Source of the DNA: Ministeria vibrans ATCC 50519
Taxonomy: Eukaryota > Opisthokonta > Filasterea
Direction of reading: 5' to 3'
DNA: 57,217 nucleotides
NCBI GenBank assembly: GCA_943704425.1
Contig: CALSCP010000656.1
Location: forward strand, 1-57,217
Translations under genes and position numbers: made by a program
Shown here: one piece after another, positions 41,601 to 54,306 of the stretch
Position numbering within the stretch: the stretch's first letter is position 1
Layout of the letters: each line of letters starts with the position of its first letter
Notes under the pieces: model-generated
The model's input: only the letters and a program-made list of their open reading frames with translations
Told to the model about the DNA's origin: nothing
Databases searched by the model: none

Positions 41601-43918
41601 GAGTTCCTGAGGGAGAACCCGACTGTTGCGGCACGTGTGTCGGGTATTGATGAGAACAAATTTGCCGAGGTGTCCACCGGCCTCATGCTTTGGACGACAA
41701 CAGTGCTGAGGGAGATGTGCGACCGTGGCAACTTTGACTGGCTCTCTTGCCAGGGAATGGCGCAGCTCTACGATTGTCAATTTCGACTTCGCTTTGGCGA
41801 CTTGTTCAACGAACAAGTTCGACCTGTGTTTGAGGTGTTGCTGGCCGCGTTTGAGCCGCTGACGCTGGAGCAGCTTGCTCGCGTTGCATTTCCTTTCATC
41901 CGTGCGTCGCCGGATGAGACTCTTGCATTGGTGCGTCCCATGCTGGTGGAGCAGGCGGTGACTTCTACCGGAGGGACACGCGAGACGAGGTTTGGTGTGC
42001 AGCTAGCACTCGACAAGTGGCTGCGCGGCGACGGTGGTGTGAAACACAATTTTCGCATTGATGTTGCGCTTGGCCATGGGCGCTTGGCGAACGCTGGGTT
42101 TGGACAGCTCGACGGTGGAGGCGCGATTCCCGAGCCGTTGGGCTTGGATTTTTGCGCACCCGTGCTTGTGCGACATGTGGCAGAGAGTGAACAGGTTGTG
42201 ACGGGCGCTCAGTTTGGCCACGAGATGTGGCGTCGTGTGTATGAGGCGGTTGCGAAATGCCACCTGTGGAGTGACGAGCGGGCCTTTGGACACATGGCTG
42301 TTGCGTCTGCCGTCAAGGTATTTTTGGCGGCCAATGGAGATCCCAAGCTGGTTGTTGGCGACTCACTTCTAGCGAAGGTGGTGACGAATGGCGACGATAG
42401 TTTGGCGTGCGACCTCTTGATCAAGGCAGGTGCCGACCCGCTGACACCATCGACCAATGGTTGGACGGCGTTGTTCTCTGCGGCATATAGCGGACGCCTA
42501 GAGTGTATGCGGAAGGTCTTGGCGTATATTCGTGGACACTCCCAGGACGCACCAACTGTCGTGAATCAATGTTTGGAGGACACCGGCTCATCGCCATTGA
42601 AGCTGGTGTGCCGCTTCGGACACATTGCGATTGTGGAGTTGCTGCTGAGTGAAGGAGCCGACGTGAACCAAGTCGCCGGCGAATACTCGGCGCTGACGTC
42701 TGCTGTGCGCGAAGGACACATTGAGATTGTAGAGTTGCTTCTGGACGTGAGGAGCGAGCGTGATGCGGCAACGCGGGCGGACGTGAACCAAGTCGCCGGC
42801 GAGTACTCGGCGCTGACGACTGCTGTGCGACACGGACACATTGAGATTGTAGAGTTGCTTCTGGACGTGAGGAGCGAGCGTGATGCGGCAACGCGGGCGG
42901 ACGTGAACCAAGTCGCCGGCGAGTACTCGGCGCTGACGAATGCTGTGCGACACGGACACATTGAGATTGTAGAGTTGCTTCTGGACGTGAGGAGCGAGCG
43001 TGATGCGGCAACGCGGGCGGACGTGAACCAAGTCGCCGGCGNNNNNNNGCGCTGACGACTGCTGTGCGACACGGACACATTGAGATTGTAGAGTTGCTTC
43101 TGGACGTGAGGAGCGAGCGTGATGCGGCAACGCGGGCGGACGTGAACCAAGTCGCCGGTGGGTACTCGGCGCTGACGTCTGCGGTGCGACACGGACACAT
43201 TGAGATTGTAGAGTTGCTTCTGGACGTGAGGTGCGAGCGTGACGAGTCAACCCGCGCGAAGGTTGACCTCTTGGTCGGTACCCGCTGGCCGCTACGCTTG
43301 GCCGCACAGACCAATCGAATCGACCTTGTGAAATTGCTGCTGAAGCAAGGAGCGAATCCCTCTCTGGAGGTGCAGAACGGCTGCAAAACGTTCACTGCAT
43401 GGCGTTCTGCGCGCAGCGGAAGCGAAGCCCAGCGTCTCATTGGTTAGACCACACGATTGCTTCAGTTTGTCTGTTCTCACCCATTATTTTGTTCGTTTTG
43501 CTTCTCCTCTCGAACATGTACAGGGGATGCACAACGCTTGTCTCAGCAGTCCAACACTGCCCAGCGACAAAGGCAGGCAGGGCCCATGGAACGTACCGTT
43601 CCCTTCCGCAGTGGCGCAGGTCCAACAAGTGCGGCACCTGACGCGGACGGCCAATCGCGCTTTCCCCGACGCCAGACTTCATACGCTCGTGCTTCACAGC
43701 ATCCTGATCGCGGGCACACAGCCGGGAGCGCCCAATCGGACAATTGGCACCATCAGCGCCCCCCGCCACCGCGCGTCGACGACCCTGGCCCCTCCTCGCT
43801 TTCTGATGTCGATGGGTGGCAGGTCGTGCCCTCCAGACGCCGTCCACCGCCTCGCCGAACCCAAGATCGACCCGACTCCTATCATTGTCGCAGTGACGAC
43901 ACTCGTCAACGGTGGTGA
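38679..43918 (+). CDS. STAND/NACHT NTPase with ankyrin repeats (NLR-like)
   Basis: Exons 38679-39086, 39160-39705, 39768-43442, 43524-43918; about 1674 residues. N-terminal ~700 residues are unrecognised and mostly helical. Around residue 745 is a Walker A (VMAPMGFGKSALAAHIA), around 850 a Walker B (VSVVLVDGIDEAVAKGN), then a sensor-like LRVLVTSCDDAE and a winged-helix-like stretch (FEVLLAAFEPLTLEQLARVA): the STAND/NACHT order. From about residue 1190 come ankyrin repeats, five of them nearly identical 40-residue units (GHIEIVELLLDVRSERDAAT). The last exon adds a Gln/Arg/Pro-rich disordered tail (DVDGWQVVPSRRRPPP); if the donor at 43443 is not used, translation stops at 43445-43447. The exon appears frameshifted only because the N-gap at 43042 is one base short. 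Animal and fungal relatives are nucleotide-dependent immune or self-recognition sensors; that role is inferred here. Confidence 0.88.
42661..43258 (+). repeat. Five tandem 120-bp ankyrin-coding units with internal gap
   Basis: Units begin with ACGTGAACCAAGTCGCCGG at 42661, 42781, 42901, 43021 and 43140. They differ by only a few bases per copy over 120 bp. The fourth holds 7 N (43042-43048) where its sisters have 8 bases, so it is 119 bp long. Near-identity at synonymous sites means recent expansion or conversion, and the true copy number may have been collapsed. Confidence 0.95.
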
Positions 43919-44195
43919 TTAATTGTCATTATGAAACGAAATTGAGAAGAGCAAAAATTACATCCATCGTTCACAAATGGTACTAGTATTATTATTATGA
44001 TTCTTATTGTACCTTCGTAATCTCCACCACCCGGAATCCTCGCTCGTCGTACATAGTGTTGTTGCAGCTAGCAACTTAAACGTATGTCTGTGTAACATTC
44101 CTGCGGTTGTATTTGTTGTCGCTTCGAAAAATATTATTCAGTTTCACACACACACAGTTTTGTTTGTTTTTTTACTCCGCATCTCCTCAAATTAA

Positions 44196-45176
44196 ATGAC
44201 TTTCACGGTCCTCCTCATCCAGGACGACGACCTCCACGACGTCAGGCTCCAAGAGGGGCTACTTTCGGACGCGGGCCTTGGCGTCAAGATCGCCAAGGTG
44301 TCGAGTGAAGTGGAGATTATTGCGGCGGCACAGCAGTGCGATGCCATTGTGAGTCGCAACGCCAATTTGACCGGACGCGTCCTGCACGCCCTGCCTCGGC
44401 TCAAGATTGTCAGTCGGCAAGGGGTTGGCTTTGACTCTGTCAGCGCCGCCGACGCCCGATCGCTGGGCATCTGGGTCAGCAACGTTCCCGACTACGGCTT
44501 TCTCGAGGTTGCCTCGCACGGCTTTGCCATGGCGCTCTCGCTCACCCGACACCTTGCATTCTTCGACCGGGACGTCCGTCGGGGTGTGTGGGACCACGGA
44601 TCGACCGGAAGCGACCTCAAGCGTCCCTCCACGATGACAGTCGGTCTGTTGGGTGTCGGTCGCACTGGTCGTTGCTTTGCCAATCTTGCTGCGCCACTCT
44701 TTGGCAAAATTGTCGGCTACGACCCCTTCCTCAAGCCCGAACAGTTCCCAGCGGGTGTCCAGGTTGCCGACACGATAGAGTCTATCTTTGAGCTCTGCGA
44801 CATTGTCTCGCTGCACTTGCCGCTCAACGACGAGACGCACAACATTGTGGGCACGCGCATGCTCAATCTCATGAAACGTGGCAGCTTTATTGTCAACGTT
44901 GGTCGTGGACCCCTCATTGACCCCGACGCGCTGCTCGAGGCGCTCAACTCGGGCCACATTGCGGGCGCAGCGCTCGACGTGCTTCCCACTGAGCCACCCG
45001 CGCACAACGACCCACTCGTGCACCACCCGCGCACTCTCGTCTCGCCCCACGCAGCCTTCTACTCGGTCGAGTCCTACATCGAACTGCGCACCAAAACCGC
45101 CCAGAATGTCGTGACGTATGCGCGCACAGGCAAGCCCGACTACACTGCCATTGCCGGCACAAGAACACCCGAATGA
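44196..45176 (+). CDS. D-isomer-specific 2-hydroxyacid dehydrogenase
   Basis: 326 residues, no intron. NAD-dependent enzyme of the phosphoglycerate dehydrogenase/hydroxypyruvate reductase superfamily. Substrate domain start SRNANLTGRVLHALPRLKIV, RQGVGFDSVSAADARSLGI; Rossmann dinucleotide site VGLLGVGRTGRCFA; then VSLHLPLNDETHNIVG, the catalytic Arg in FIVNVGRGPLIDPDALLEAL, Glu in DVLPTEPPAHNDPLV and His in SPHAAFYSVES. C-terminus lacks an ACT domain, so it is not a regulated PGDH. The overall sequence is bacterial in flavour (VSNVPDYGFLEVASHGFAM is typical of prokaryotic CtBP-like dehydrogenases), which with the absence of introns allows transfer from bacteria. Substrate not predictable. Confidence 0.9.
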   Translation: MTFTVLLIQDDDLHDVRLQEGLLSDAGLGVKIAKVSSEVEIIAAAQQCDAIVSRNANLTGRVLHALPRLKIVSRQGVGFDSVSAADARSLGIWVSNVPDYGFLEVASHGFAMALSLTRHLAFFDRDVRRGVWDHGSTGSDLKRPSTMTVGLLGVGRTGRCFANLAAPLFGKIVGYDPFLKPEQFPAGVQVADTIESIFELCDIVSLHLPLNDETHNIVGTRMLNLMKRGSFIVNVGRGPLIDPDALLEALNSGHIAGAALDVLPTEPPAHNDPLVHHPRTLVSPHAAFYSVESYIELRTKTAQNVVTYARTGKPDYTAIAGTRTPE

Positions 45177-45636
45177 AACAGAGAAATAAAAAAATAATAT
45201 CTAAATATTCTACAGGACTCTGGGCGATATGCTGAACCATCTGGCACCTTTAGACACCCCATTTCAACACACATGGATGAAGCGTGCATTTTTTTTTTTG
45301 TGTTTGTTTACAATAACAAACAGGTTTGAACTTATGCGTCGTTTGGCTCTCTTGCGCCTTCTCACTTACCAGAAACGCACATACTCTATTGTGCTTAAGC
45401 AATGACAACTGGCGGAGTGCCGGGTGTCGTGAGGAGATGTAATAACCGGCGAAATTTCCTTATCTTTCTTTTGCAGAAGTTCACTCTCTCCTTGTCCAAA
45501 CCCCCTCCAAACGGCTGCAGTGAGTGTTGATTGACTTGGTACTGCCCACTGCACAGTCGCTTGTTTGATTGATGCGATGATTAAGAGAATACGTTTTTAT
45601 TGTTCACAAGTTCACCGGTGTGTGCGTCACAGCGGC
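45177..45636. other. Intergenic region
   Basis: About 460 bp with a poly-T run near 45290 and no frame I can support on either strand. A 23-codon ORF at 45334-45405 has no supporting feature. Confidence 0.45.
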
Positions 45637-45895
45637 CTATTGGTACATCGGGTCGCCGGCGTCCGGCTCATGCGTCTCCACATCGTCAATTCCGGCCTAG
45701 GGACGAGGCGACGATGCAAATGTCAGTCTGGGTATTGCGATGCGTTACTGAACTTGCGAGTGTGTTTCGTACGATTCCCCACGCAAATCGTCCTGCGCCG
45801 CCCTTGGCCACCGTGCGCTTTGGTGTACGCCCGACGACAGTGTCGCGGTGACGACGCTCACTTGGAGCAACAGGACGGGTCTTCTGAGGGCGCAT
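45637..45895 (-). CDS. 60-aa protein with PDCD4-N-terminal-like motif
   Basis: Two exons, 45895-45773 and 45696-45637, in phase: 41 + 19 residues then TAG. It reads MRPQKTRPVAPSERRHRD, VVGRTPKRTVAKGGAGRFAW, then AGIDDVETHEPDAGDPMYQ. The order basic region, KGGAGxxxWG, DVE, DPxY is the same as the N-terminal RNA-binding region of animal PDCD4 (RKGGAGGKGVWG, YDVEEVDVKDPNYD), which in PDCD4 is followed by two MA3 domains. Here the protein stops right after the DPxY motif. A stand-alone peptide of this type could bind ribosomes or RNA; this is inference. The start ATG is chosen because it is the nearest to the motif; the frame extends upstream to 46024 without obvious conservation. Confidence 0.65.
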
Positions 45896-46328
45896 GGTTG
45901 GTAAATAAAGAAAGATCACAAATGTAGAAAAAAGACTGACTAATTTTTCGAAGTGACTGATCTTGAATGAAACGGAACCATCGATCAGAAACGTAACGCG
46001 ACAACACAAACAGCGCAAATCCACTTACTAGAGTTACTACTAAATAACTACTTAGCACTTTGGTGACTTTGAGGCTTGAGGATTCTTCTTTTTTTTTAAC
46101 TTTAAGAGGGTATTAATCACATCCTTAGTCCTTACTGATCACCGATCAGTGACGCAATCGGAACCAGCTCCACCATATTCTGGGAGGGCCCGAATGGACA
46201 TATGGCTCTGCCAGGGCAACTGGGCAAGGCTGTCACTGGGCAGGGAGAGCAAGCTCCCCCACCGGAGGGGGGACTGAGGGGTGGCGTGATCATTTGAATA
46301 GTTTCAGTTTGTTTCATTCACGAATACG
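45896..46328. other. Intergenic region
   Basis: Likely contains divergent promoters of the small PDCD4-like gene and the acyltransferase. GC-rich inverted stretch GAGCAAGCTCCCCCACCGGA at 46247-46266; no reliable ORF. Confidence 0.4.
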
Positions 46329-47774
46329 ATGAAGCCTGCCATAACTGGACGCACTGCGACGCTAGCAGCCATGTCCTTTTCCTTGATTCCCGGCAACAAC
46401 GGATCAATTGTTGGCGTTGCCGATGTGGTCGAGGTGGACGACGCGACGGTCACCACTCTGGAGCGACTTGAACACGCCGCACAGGCACTCCTGGCGCACC
46501 ATCCCTTGCTGCGCACTCACTTTGTGCAGCAGACAGAATACACGTATGATTTGGTCGACGCGAATCGGGAGGCGGCGGCCTATGTGGAGCGGAGGGAGGT
46601 CGCGAGCGATGAGGCGCGCGCCGCGGCGCGTGACGTGGCCCCTTTGAGATGCTGCGACGCCGTCCCAGCGACATTCCCTTCCACATGCTGCTCCTTGTGT
46701 GCCCCTCCACCTCGAGTGCATCCTTGGTCATCTTCATGCACCATTCAATCGGGGATCTCCAGTCCATGGCAACGGCCCTCACCGACGCACTAGCCGAGCT
46801 CGACGACCCGGGCTCGACTAAAGGCGCCGCTGCTCGACGGCGTCGCTGCTGATGCTGATGCTGATGCTGCCGAGGTTGCCTCGATTGACCTCCCTCCATC
46901 TATCATCAGGGCGGTGCCCAAACACTGCGTGAGTTGGTGGAGTGTCATCAAATCGATTCCGTCGATGGGCCGCCTCTCGTCGCTTCCCAAGTTGGCTGCA
47001 AAGGAGGATCTACAGTTTCGCACTGCCGCATCACCCGATCCGGGCAACGTGGAAGACGCTATTCCCGGTCGCGTCGAGCACAAAATGCCTGTGGACACCC
47101 TCCTGGCAGCGGCGCGCGCCCACAAGACGACGGTGCAAGGCGCTCTGCAAGCGGCCCTGTGCTATGCCATTGTGGCCATGCGCATCCAGCAAGGACGCAT
47201 GCCCCATCCCAAGAGCCGCCTTTCCATGGCATCCACCGGTACTGTCGACCTGCGCCGACACCTCGCTGAGCCCCTCGACCCACGCACCGTCTCCAACTAC
47301 AGCTCTGGCGCATCTATCCTCGCCACGGTCAACGCAGCGGAGCTCTCGGCCGACTCGCCCTTTCCGCCCAAGGAGATCTTTTGGGCGCTCGCAACACAAC
47401 TTTCGCGCGACTTGCGTGCGGTCGCGACAAACGGGTCGATTTATGCTCTGATCAAGCTGCTTGATTTCATGGGCGCCAGGCGGGTAAAGAAGGCCTTTGC
47501 CGCACTGACAGAGGGATCGGGTATGACAAGTGTGGCGAATGTCGGGCGCATTGCTCTGCGTGGACCTCTGAAGCATATGCGGCTAAGTGCCGGTTTGACC
47601 ATCGAGCATGTGATGGTTGCGATTCGGGACGGAGTGGCAATGCACTGCAATTCGTGCGAGGGTATCCTAACGATGGTCATCAATTTCTCATTGCCCTCGA
47701 TGGACGCAACTGAGATGGAGCGCCTCCTCGAATTGGTGGTGGCTAATCTTACGCGTGCCAGCGTTGAGGTGTAG
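46329..47774 (+). pseudogene. Condensation-domain/PapA-like acyltransferase broken by two frameshifts
   Basis: Three overlapping frames together make one BAHD/condensation-type (CoA-dependent) acyltransferase of about 480 residues. Frame 1 (from ATG 46329 or 46371) gives LEHAAQALLAHHPLLRTHFV to about 46640. Frame 3 from about 46645 gives IPFHMLLLVCPS and the catalytic HHxxxD as VIFMHHSIGDLQSMATAL. Frame 2 from about 46820 to the TAG at 47772-47774 gives VDTLLAAARAHKTTVQGALQ, SMASTGTVDLRRHL, SNYSSGASILATV and SVANVGR. The first shift is at a CCCC-TTT run near 46638-46644 (one base apparently missing), the second near 46815-46820 (one extra base or two missing). Either a recent pseudogene or sequencing indels. 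Intronless and of a family common in bacteria, so transfer is possible. Product cannot be predicted. Confidence 0.78.
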
Positions 47775-48018
47775 AACATAATAATAATATGATTATAATA
47801 AATTGTATGAAATTTTAGCCTTATTATTGATATTCAAAGCCTCACTCTCTCAGTCTCTCTGTAAGTGAGTGCTTAGTATTCCGACTTCCGACTTCCGAGG
47901 GCGTACTAACCAGGAGATGAGTGGAGATCAGAGAACAGAGATGGGAAGATGGGACAAATCGATTTTGGTTGAGATCGAACAGCGACAGACTGAATGACTG
48001 ATCATAATTGTTTTCACC

Positions 48019-50854
<2,836 letters not shown>

Positions 50855-51009
50855 ACTCTCTGACTGTCTGACATCAAAAATTATTCTGAACCATCAATAA
50901 TAATAAATAAATTTAATATTTTGTCTTAACTCTCTGACATCAATAGTTATCAACAATAATAATAGTAATAATTTTTATATATTACATTGGTATTTATTAA
51001 TATTTCTAC

Positions 51010-52083
51010 TTAAAAGTGTGTTCTGGGAGTGAGCGCAGTCACACAGGTGTTCTGGAAGGGCCGTTGGTGGCACGAGCAGTGACAGCCATCGTTGCAGTGT
51101 TCTTCGGTGACATTAGGCAGGGAGTGAGAGCGAGTGAGGCGCACTCGTTTGGTCGGTTGTTGCTCGGCAGGCGGAGGAGGAGTAACACGCATTGATGATT
51201 CTTCTTCTGTGTTGTCTTCGTCTTGTGCCTCCATTGGCGCTTCTTCTGTGTTGTCTTCGTCGTGTGCCTCCATTGGCTCTTCGTCGGATTCCTCCGCACT
51301 CATCTCCACGTCACTTTCTTCCTCCGCTTCTTCTGCACTCATCTCCATTGCCTCCGGTTGCTCTTGCTCCTTTTGCTTCTCCTCGTGCTTCACGTCGCTG
51401 CTGAGAATGCCATTGATGGTGGCGGCGAGAGCCTTGCGTGCGGCGCGCACGTCCGCATCGCCGTGCGTGGGCACTCCGTCCATCTTGAGCAGCTGTTGCG
51501 TCAAAAGCTCGTCCAGTGCCACATCCGAGAGGGTCCGATCGCGCACCAGTTCCCACACGCGCGACTCAATCTGAGCAAGTTGCTTCAGCGACGCTCGGTG
51601 ACGTTGCGATCGCTTCAGAGCGCACGCGCGTGCCATGGCGCGCTGAATGACCCGCGCTGCTCGCTCCTGTCGAGCCGCACGACGCGGTGCCATGGCGGCA
51701 CGGAACCACCGCTGAATGGTCGTGGCGGCGCGTGTCACTGTGCGCATGTAGATCCGGTCGAGACCCACTTTGCGTGCCTGCTGCTGTCGGGCCTGCTTCA
51801 CGCGTTGCTGGCGCTGCTGCTGAGCCTCCTGCTGCGCCTCGTAGTAGCTGCGGCGTCGCTCGGCCTCCTCGGCCTCTTGCATCGCGCGCATCTGCGCATA
51901 GCGGTGCTGCTGCTGTTGCTGTTGGCGCCGGTAGGCGGTCTCCTGCGCGGCGCGTCGGCGGCGCATTTCTTCTTCCATCATTGCGTCGCGACGTTGCGGC
52001 GCAAAGGGATCGACATAGTATCCGCTGCGTTGCGGCTGGCGCGCACGGCGCATCGTCTCAAATGGGTAGTCGTTCCACAGCAT
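51010..52083 (-). CDS. IQ-motif and BAG-domain co-chaperone
   Basis: 357 residues, one exon, start MLWNDYPFETMRRARQP at 52083. Residues about 35-115 are Gln/Arg/Glu-rich coiled coil. An IQ calmodulin-binding motif, AATTIQRWFRAAMAPRRAAR, is followed by a BAG domain (IESRVWELVRDRTLSDVALD, LLKMDGVPTHGDADVRAARK, ALAATINGIL). IQ followed by BAG is the arrangement of plant BAG5-7-type proteins and some protists; BAG domains release nucleotide from Hsp70. The C-terminal third is acidic with a tandemly repeated EEPMEAHDEDNTEEAPMEAQ segment, ending in a basic/Cys-His-rich tail (CNDGCHCSCHQRP). Divergent from the DnaJ gene with 515 bp between starts, which places two Hsp70 co-chaperones under one intergenic region. 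Confidence 0.83.
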   Translation of the reverse strand: MLWNDYPFETMRRARQPQRSGYYVDPFAPQRRDAMMEEEMRRRRAAQETAYRRQQQQQQHRYAQMRAMQEAEEAERRRSYYEAQQEAQQQRQQRVKQARQQQARKVGLDRIYMRTVTRAATTIQRWFRAAMAPRRAARQERAARVIQRAMARACALKRSQRHRASLKQLAQIESRVWELVRDRTLSDVALDELLTQQLLKMDGVPTHGDADVRAARKALAATINGILSSDVKHEEKQKEQEQPEAMEMSAEEAEEESDVEMSAEESDEEPMEAHDEDNTEEAPMEAQDEDNTEEESSMRVTPPPPAEQQPTKRVRLTRSHSLPNVTEEHCNDGCHCSCHQRPFQNTCVTALTPRTHF

Positions 52084-52210
52084 TGTGTTGTGTAGATTTC
52101 GGTGTGTGTGTAACGGTGGTTTGTAGTCAAAGAGTGAGAAAAAAGTGAATGCTTGGAAACAAAAATCGCGGCTTTTATACTGAGGGTCGAGCATTTTCTC
52201 GCCAAGTCGG

Positions 52211-52218
52211 GAAAATTC
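52211..52218. promoter_or_regulatory. Possible heat-shock element
   Basis: GAAAATTC (nGAAnnTTCn) within GGGAAAATTCTC, flanked by a further TTC at 52198 and GAA at 52231, in the intergenic region between the BAG and DnaJ genes. The consensus is short, so chance occurrence is possible. Confidence 0.35.
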
Positions 52219-52598
52219 TCGCACTGTCTGGAAAACAATTCCAAAACAGCCCCTCTGCCTTCTCTTTGCCCACCATCACACCGATGCACACTACGAAATA
52301 TCTCTACAATGCCTTTTATCGTCATGGAATGTCGCAGAATCGTCTGGAGACGACCCGACGATTCTCGTCCTTTCGGCCACGTCACCAAAACCCAAACCCT
52401 GATTCATCGCTCGAGCTACACTCATCTAATCAGCCAGTCACCTTTGGAAATACACCCTTCGACATGACATGCGCACCGTAGTCGCTTTTTCTGCCAAATG
52501 AGAGATTACTTGAATGAACTTGCCAAAATAAGTCGAAAGTCGAAAGTTAATAACGTTCACTTTTTTTTCCCCCTTTCTTACCCGACCTTTACTCTTTT

Positions 52599-54010
52599 AT
52601 GCCAACGATGACGCAAAATAACGAATGCTACTACAAAGTGCTTGGTGTCGACCGAAAGGCATCGCCGGGCGACCTCAAAAAGGCGTACTACAAACTGGCG
52701 AAAAAATGGCATCCCGACAAACACAGTGGATCGCAGCGTGCCGCGGCCGAAGCAAAGTAAGGTGACGCGTTGAGCACACGAACCTTTCTCACTATTGGTG
52801 GTCATGTACTGCGAGTGGCTCACCGACACGGCCGAACGTCTTATGAAGGACGACGGACTGCCCGTCACTATTGGTGGTTTTTTTTTTCTTTTTTTTTTTT
52901 TCTGTTTTTTTTTGTGTTTGGTGTAGATTCAAGACAATCTCGGCTGCGTATGAGACGCTGAGCGATCCTGAGAAGCGCAAAATGTACGACCTTGGCGGGA
53001 CAGGTGCACCGCCACCCCCTCCGCAATCAGGCGCCGGCGGGTTTTCTGGATTCTCGCGTGGAGGAGGTGGAGGTAGCAGTGGGACGTCGACCCGCGGCTC
53101 AGGCTGGACGTCGTCCGCTTCGTCGTCCTCGGCCGGCGCCAATCCATTTAGCTCCTTCAGCACCAGCAGCACGACTGGCATGCCTGGCGGCTTTTCATTT
53201 ACCAACACGCAACACGGCGGCGGCGGCATGCCCAGTGGCTTCACTGGCGGCTTCAGCGACCCCCGCGACTTCTTCACTCACGTATTCGGCATGGGCACAC
53301 CGAGCGATGACGACGACGACGACGGCGACGGGTTTCCCACCTCCTCCACCTTTGCATCCTCCATGCCGCAGTATCAACAACACCAACGACAGTCTCAACG
53401 CCAACAGCAGCAACATCAACCAAGGTTTAGCGCGGGCGCCTTTGGCTCACAACCCCCCGAACAGTCGCAACAGCATACACGCGTCGAGACGAAACTGTCG
53501 CTGTCCCTGGACGAGCTCATGCGTGGCGTCACCAAGAAGATGAAGTTGACCAAGCGGGTGCAGGACACGCAGACGCGCGTTGTCACGACGCAGGCGGATG
53601 TGCTCGAGGTGACGTTGCGCGCAGGCACCAAGGGCGGCACCAAAGTGACGTTTGCGGGTGCTGGAGACTCGCTGGTGGGCCAAGCACCGCAGGACATTGT
53701 GTTTGTGGTGGAGGAGCAGAAGCACGCAGTGTGGACGCGCGACGGTGAGTCGCTCAAGTGTCGTCTGGACATTCCACTCAAAGAGGCGCTCTTGGGTGTC
53801 GACCGTCGCATTGCTGCGCTCGCAGGACACCCTCCCGTGCACGTCAGCATCCACGACCATGTGGTCGCCGAGGGCGAGCAGGTGCGTGTCAAGGGTGCCG
53901 GCTGGCTTCGTAAGGACGGATCTCGTGGCGATGCTCTCATATCCCTCCACATTGTCATGCCCAAGAAACTCACCAACGAGCAGAAGTCGCAGATTGAGAG
54001 AATACTCTGA
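52599..54010 (+). CDS. Type II DnaJ/Hsp40 co-chaperone (DNAJB-like)
   Basis: Exons 52599-52756 and 52927-54010; 413 residues. J domain at residues 9-75 with [20 protein letters not shown], the Hsp70-activating HPD in [10 protein letters not shown], and [21 protein letters not shown] long Gly/Phe/Ser/Gln-rich linker (about 80-205) contains [15 protein letters not shown]; no Cys-rich zinc domain, so type II/B. Two C-terminal substrate-binding beta domains follow: [66 protein letters not shown] and [16 protein letters not shown]. Cytosolic/nuclear Hsp70 partner. The intron has long poly-T yet the gene is intact. Confidence 0.95.
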
Positions 54011-54306
54011 AAAATCAGTATTTTTAATTGATCATTAATTATTTTCATTATTATTATTTATTTGTACTTCTTCCAATGAAAAATAATTGTATTAATTATA
54101 ATAACAATAAAAAATAAAATTTAATAATATTATTTTTTATTATTAGAAAATAAATAGATAATCAAGAGCTGTACTCAATGTCAAAACAAGACTAAAATAT
54201 AAGAGTGACTCCCATTAATAAATAATATTATTGGGGTAAACTTTTGAGGAAAACACAACCAAATAATATAAGAAAATTGATCATAAATTATTCATAATTT
54301 TTTTGG

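Noticed and set aside
42661-43258. Regular direct repeats suggestive of CRISPR
   Set aside because: Units are contiguous, 120 bp, coding and lack unique spacers; they are ankyrin repeats in a eukaryote.
42421-43440. 339-codon minus-strand ORF with strong internal repeats
   Set aside because: It is the antisense reading of the ankyrin repeats; the plus strand has the ankyrin consensus.
45565-45927. 120-codon plus-strand ORF
   Set aside because: Overlaps the PDCD4-N-like gene on the other strand, which has motif and splice support.
46132-46317. 61-codon Pro/Cys-rich minus-strand ORF
   Set aside because: No conserved motif or splice support; sits in a promoter-like interval.
51223-52095. 290-codon plus-strand ORF
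   Set aside because: Antisense of the IQ-BAG gene.
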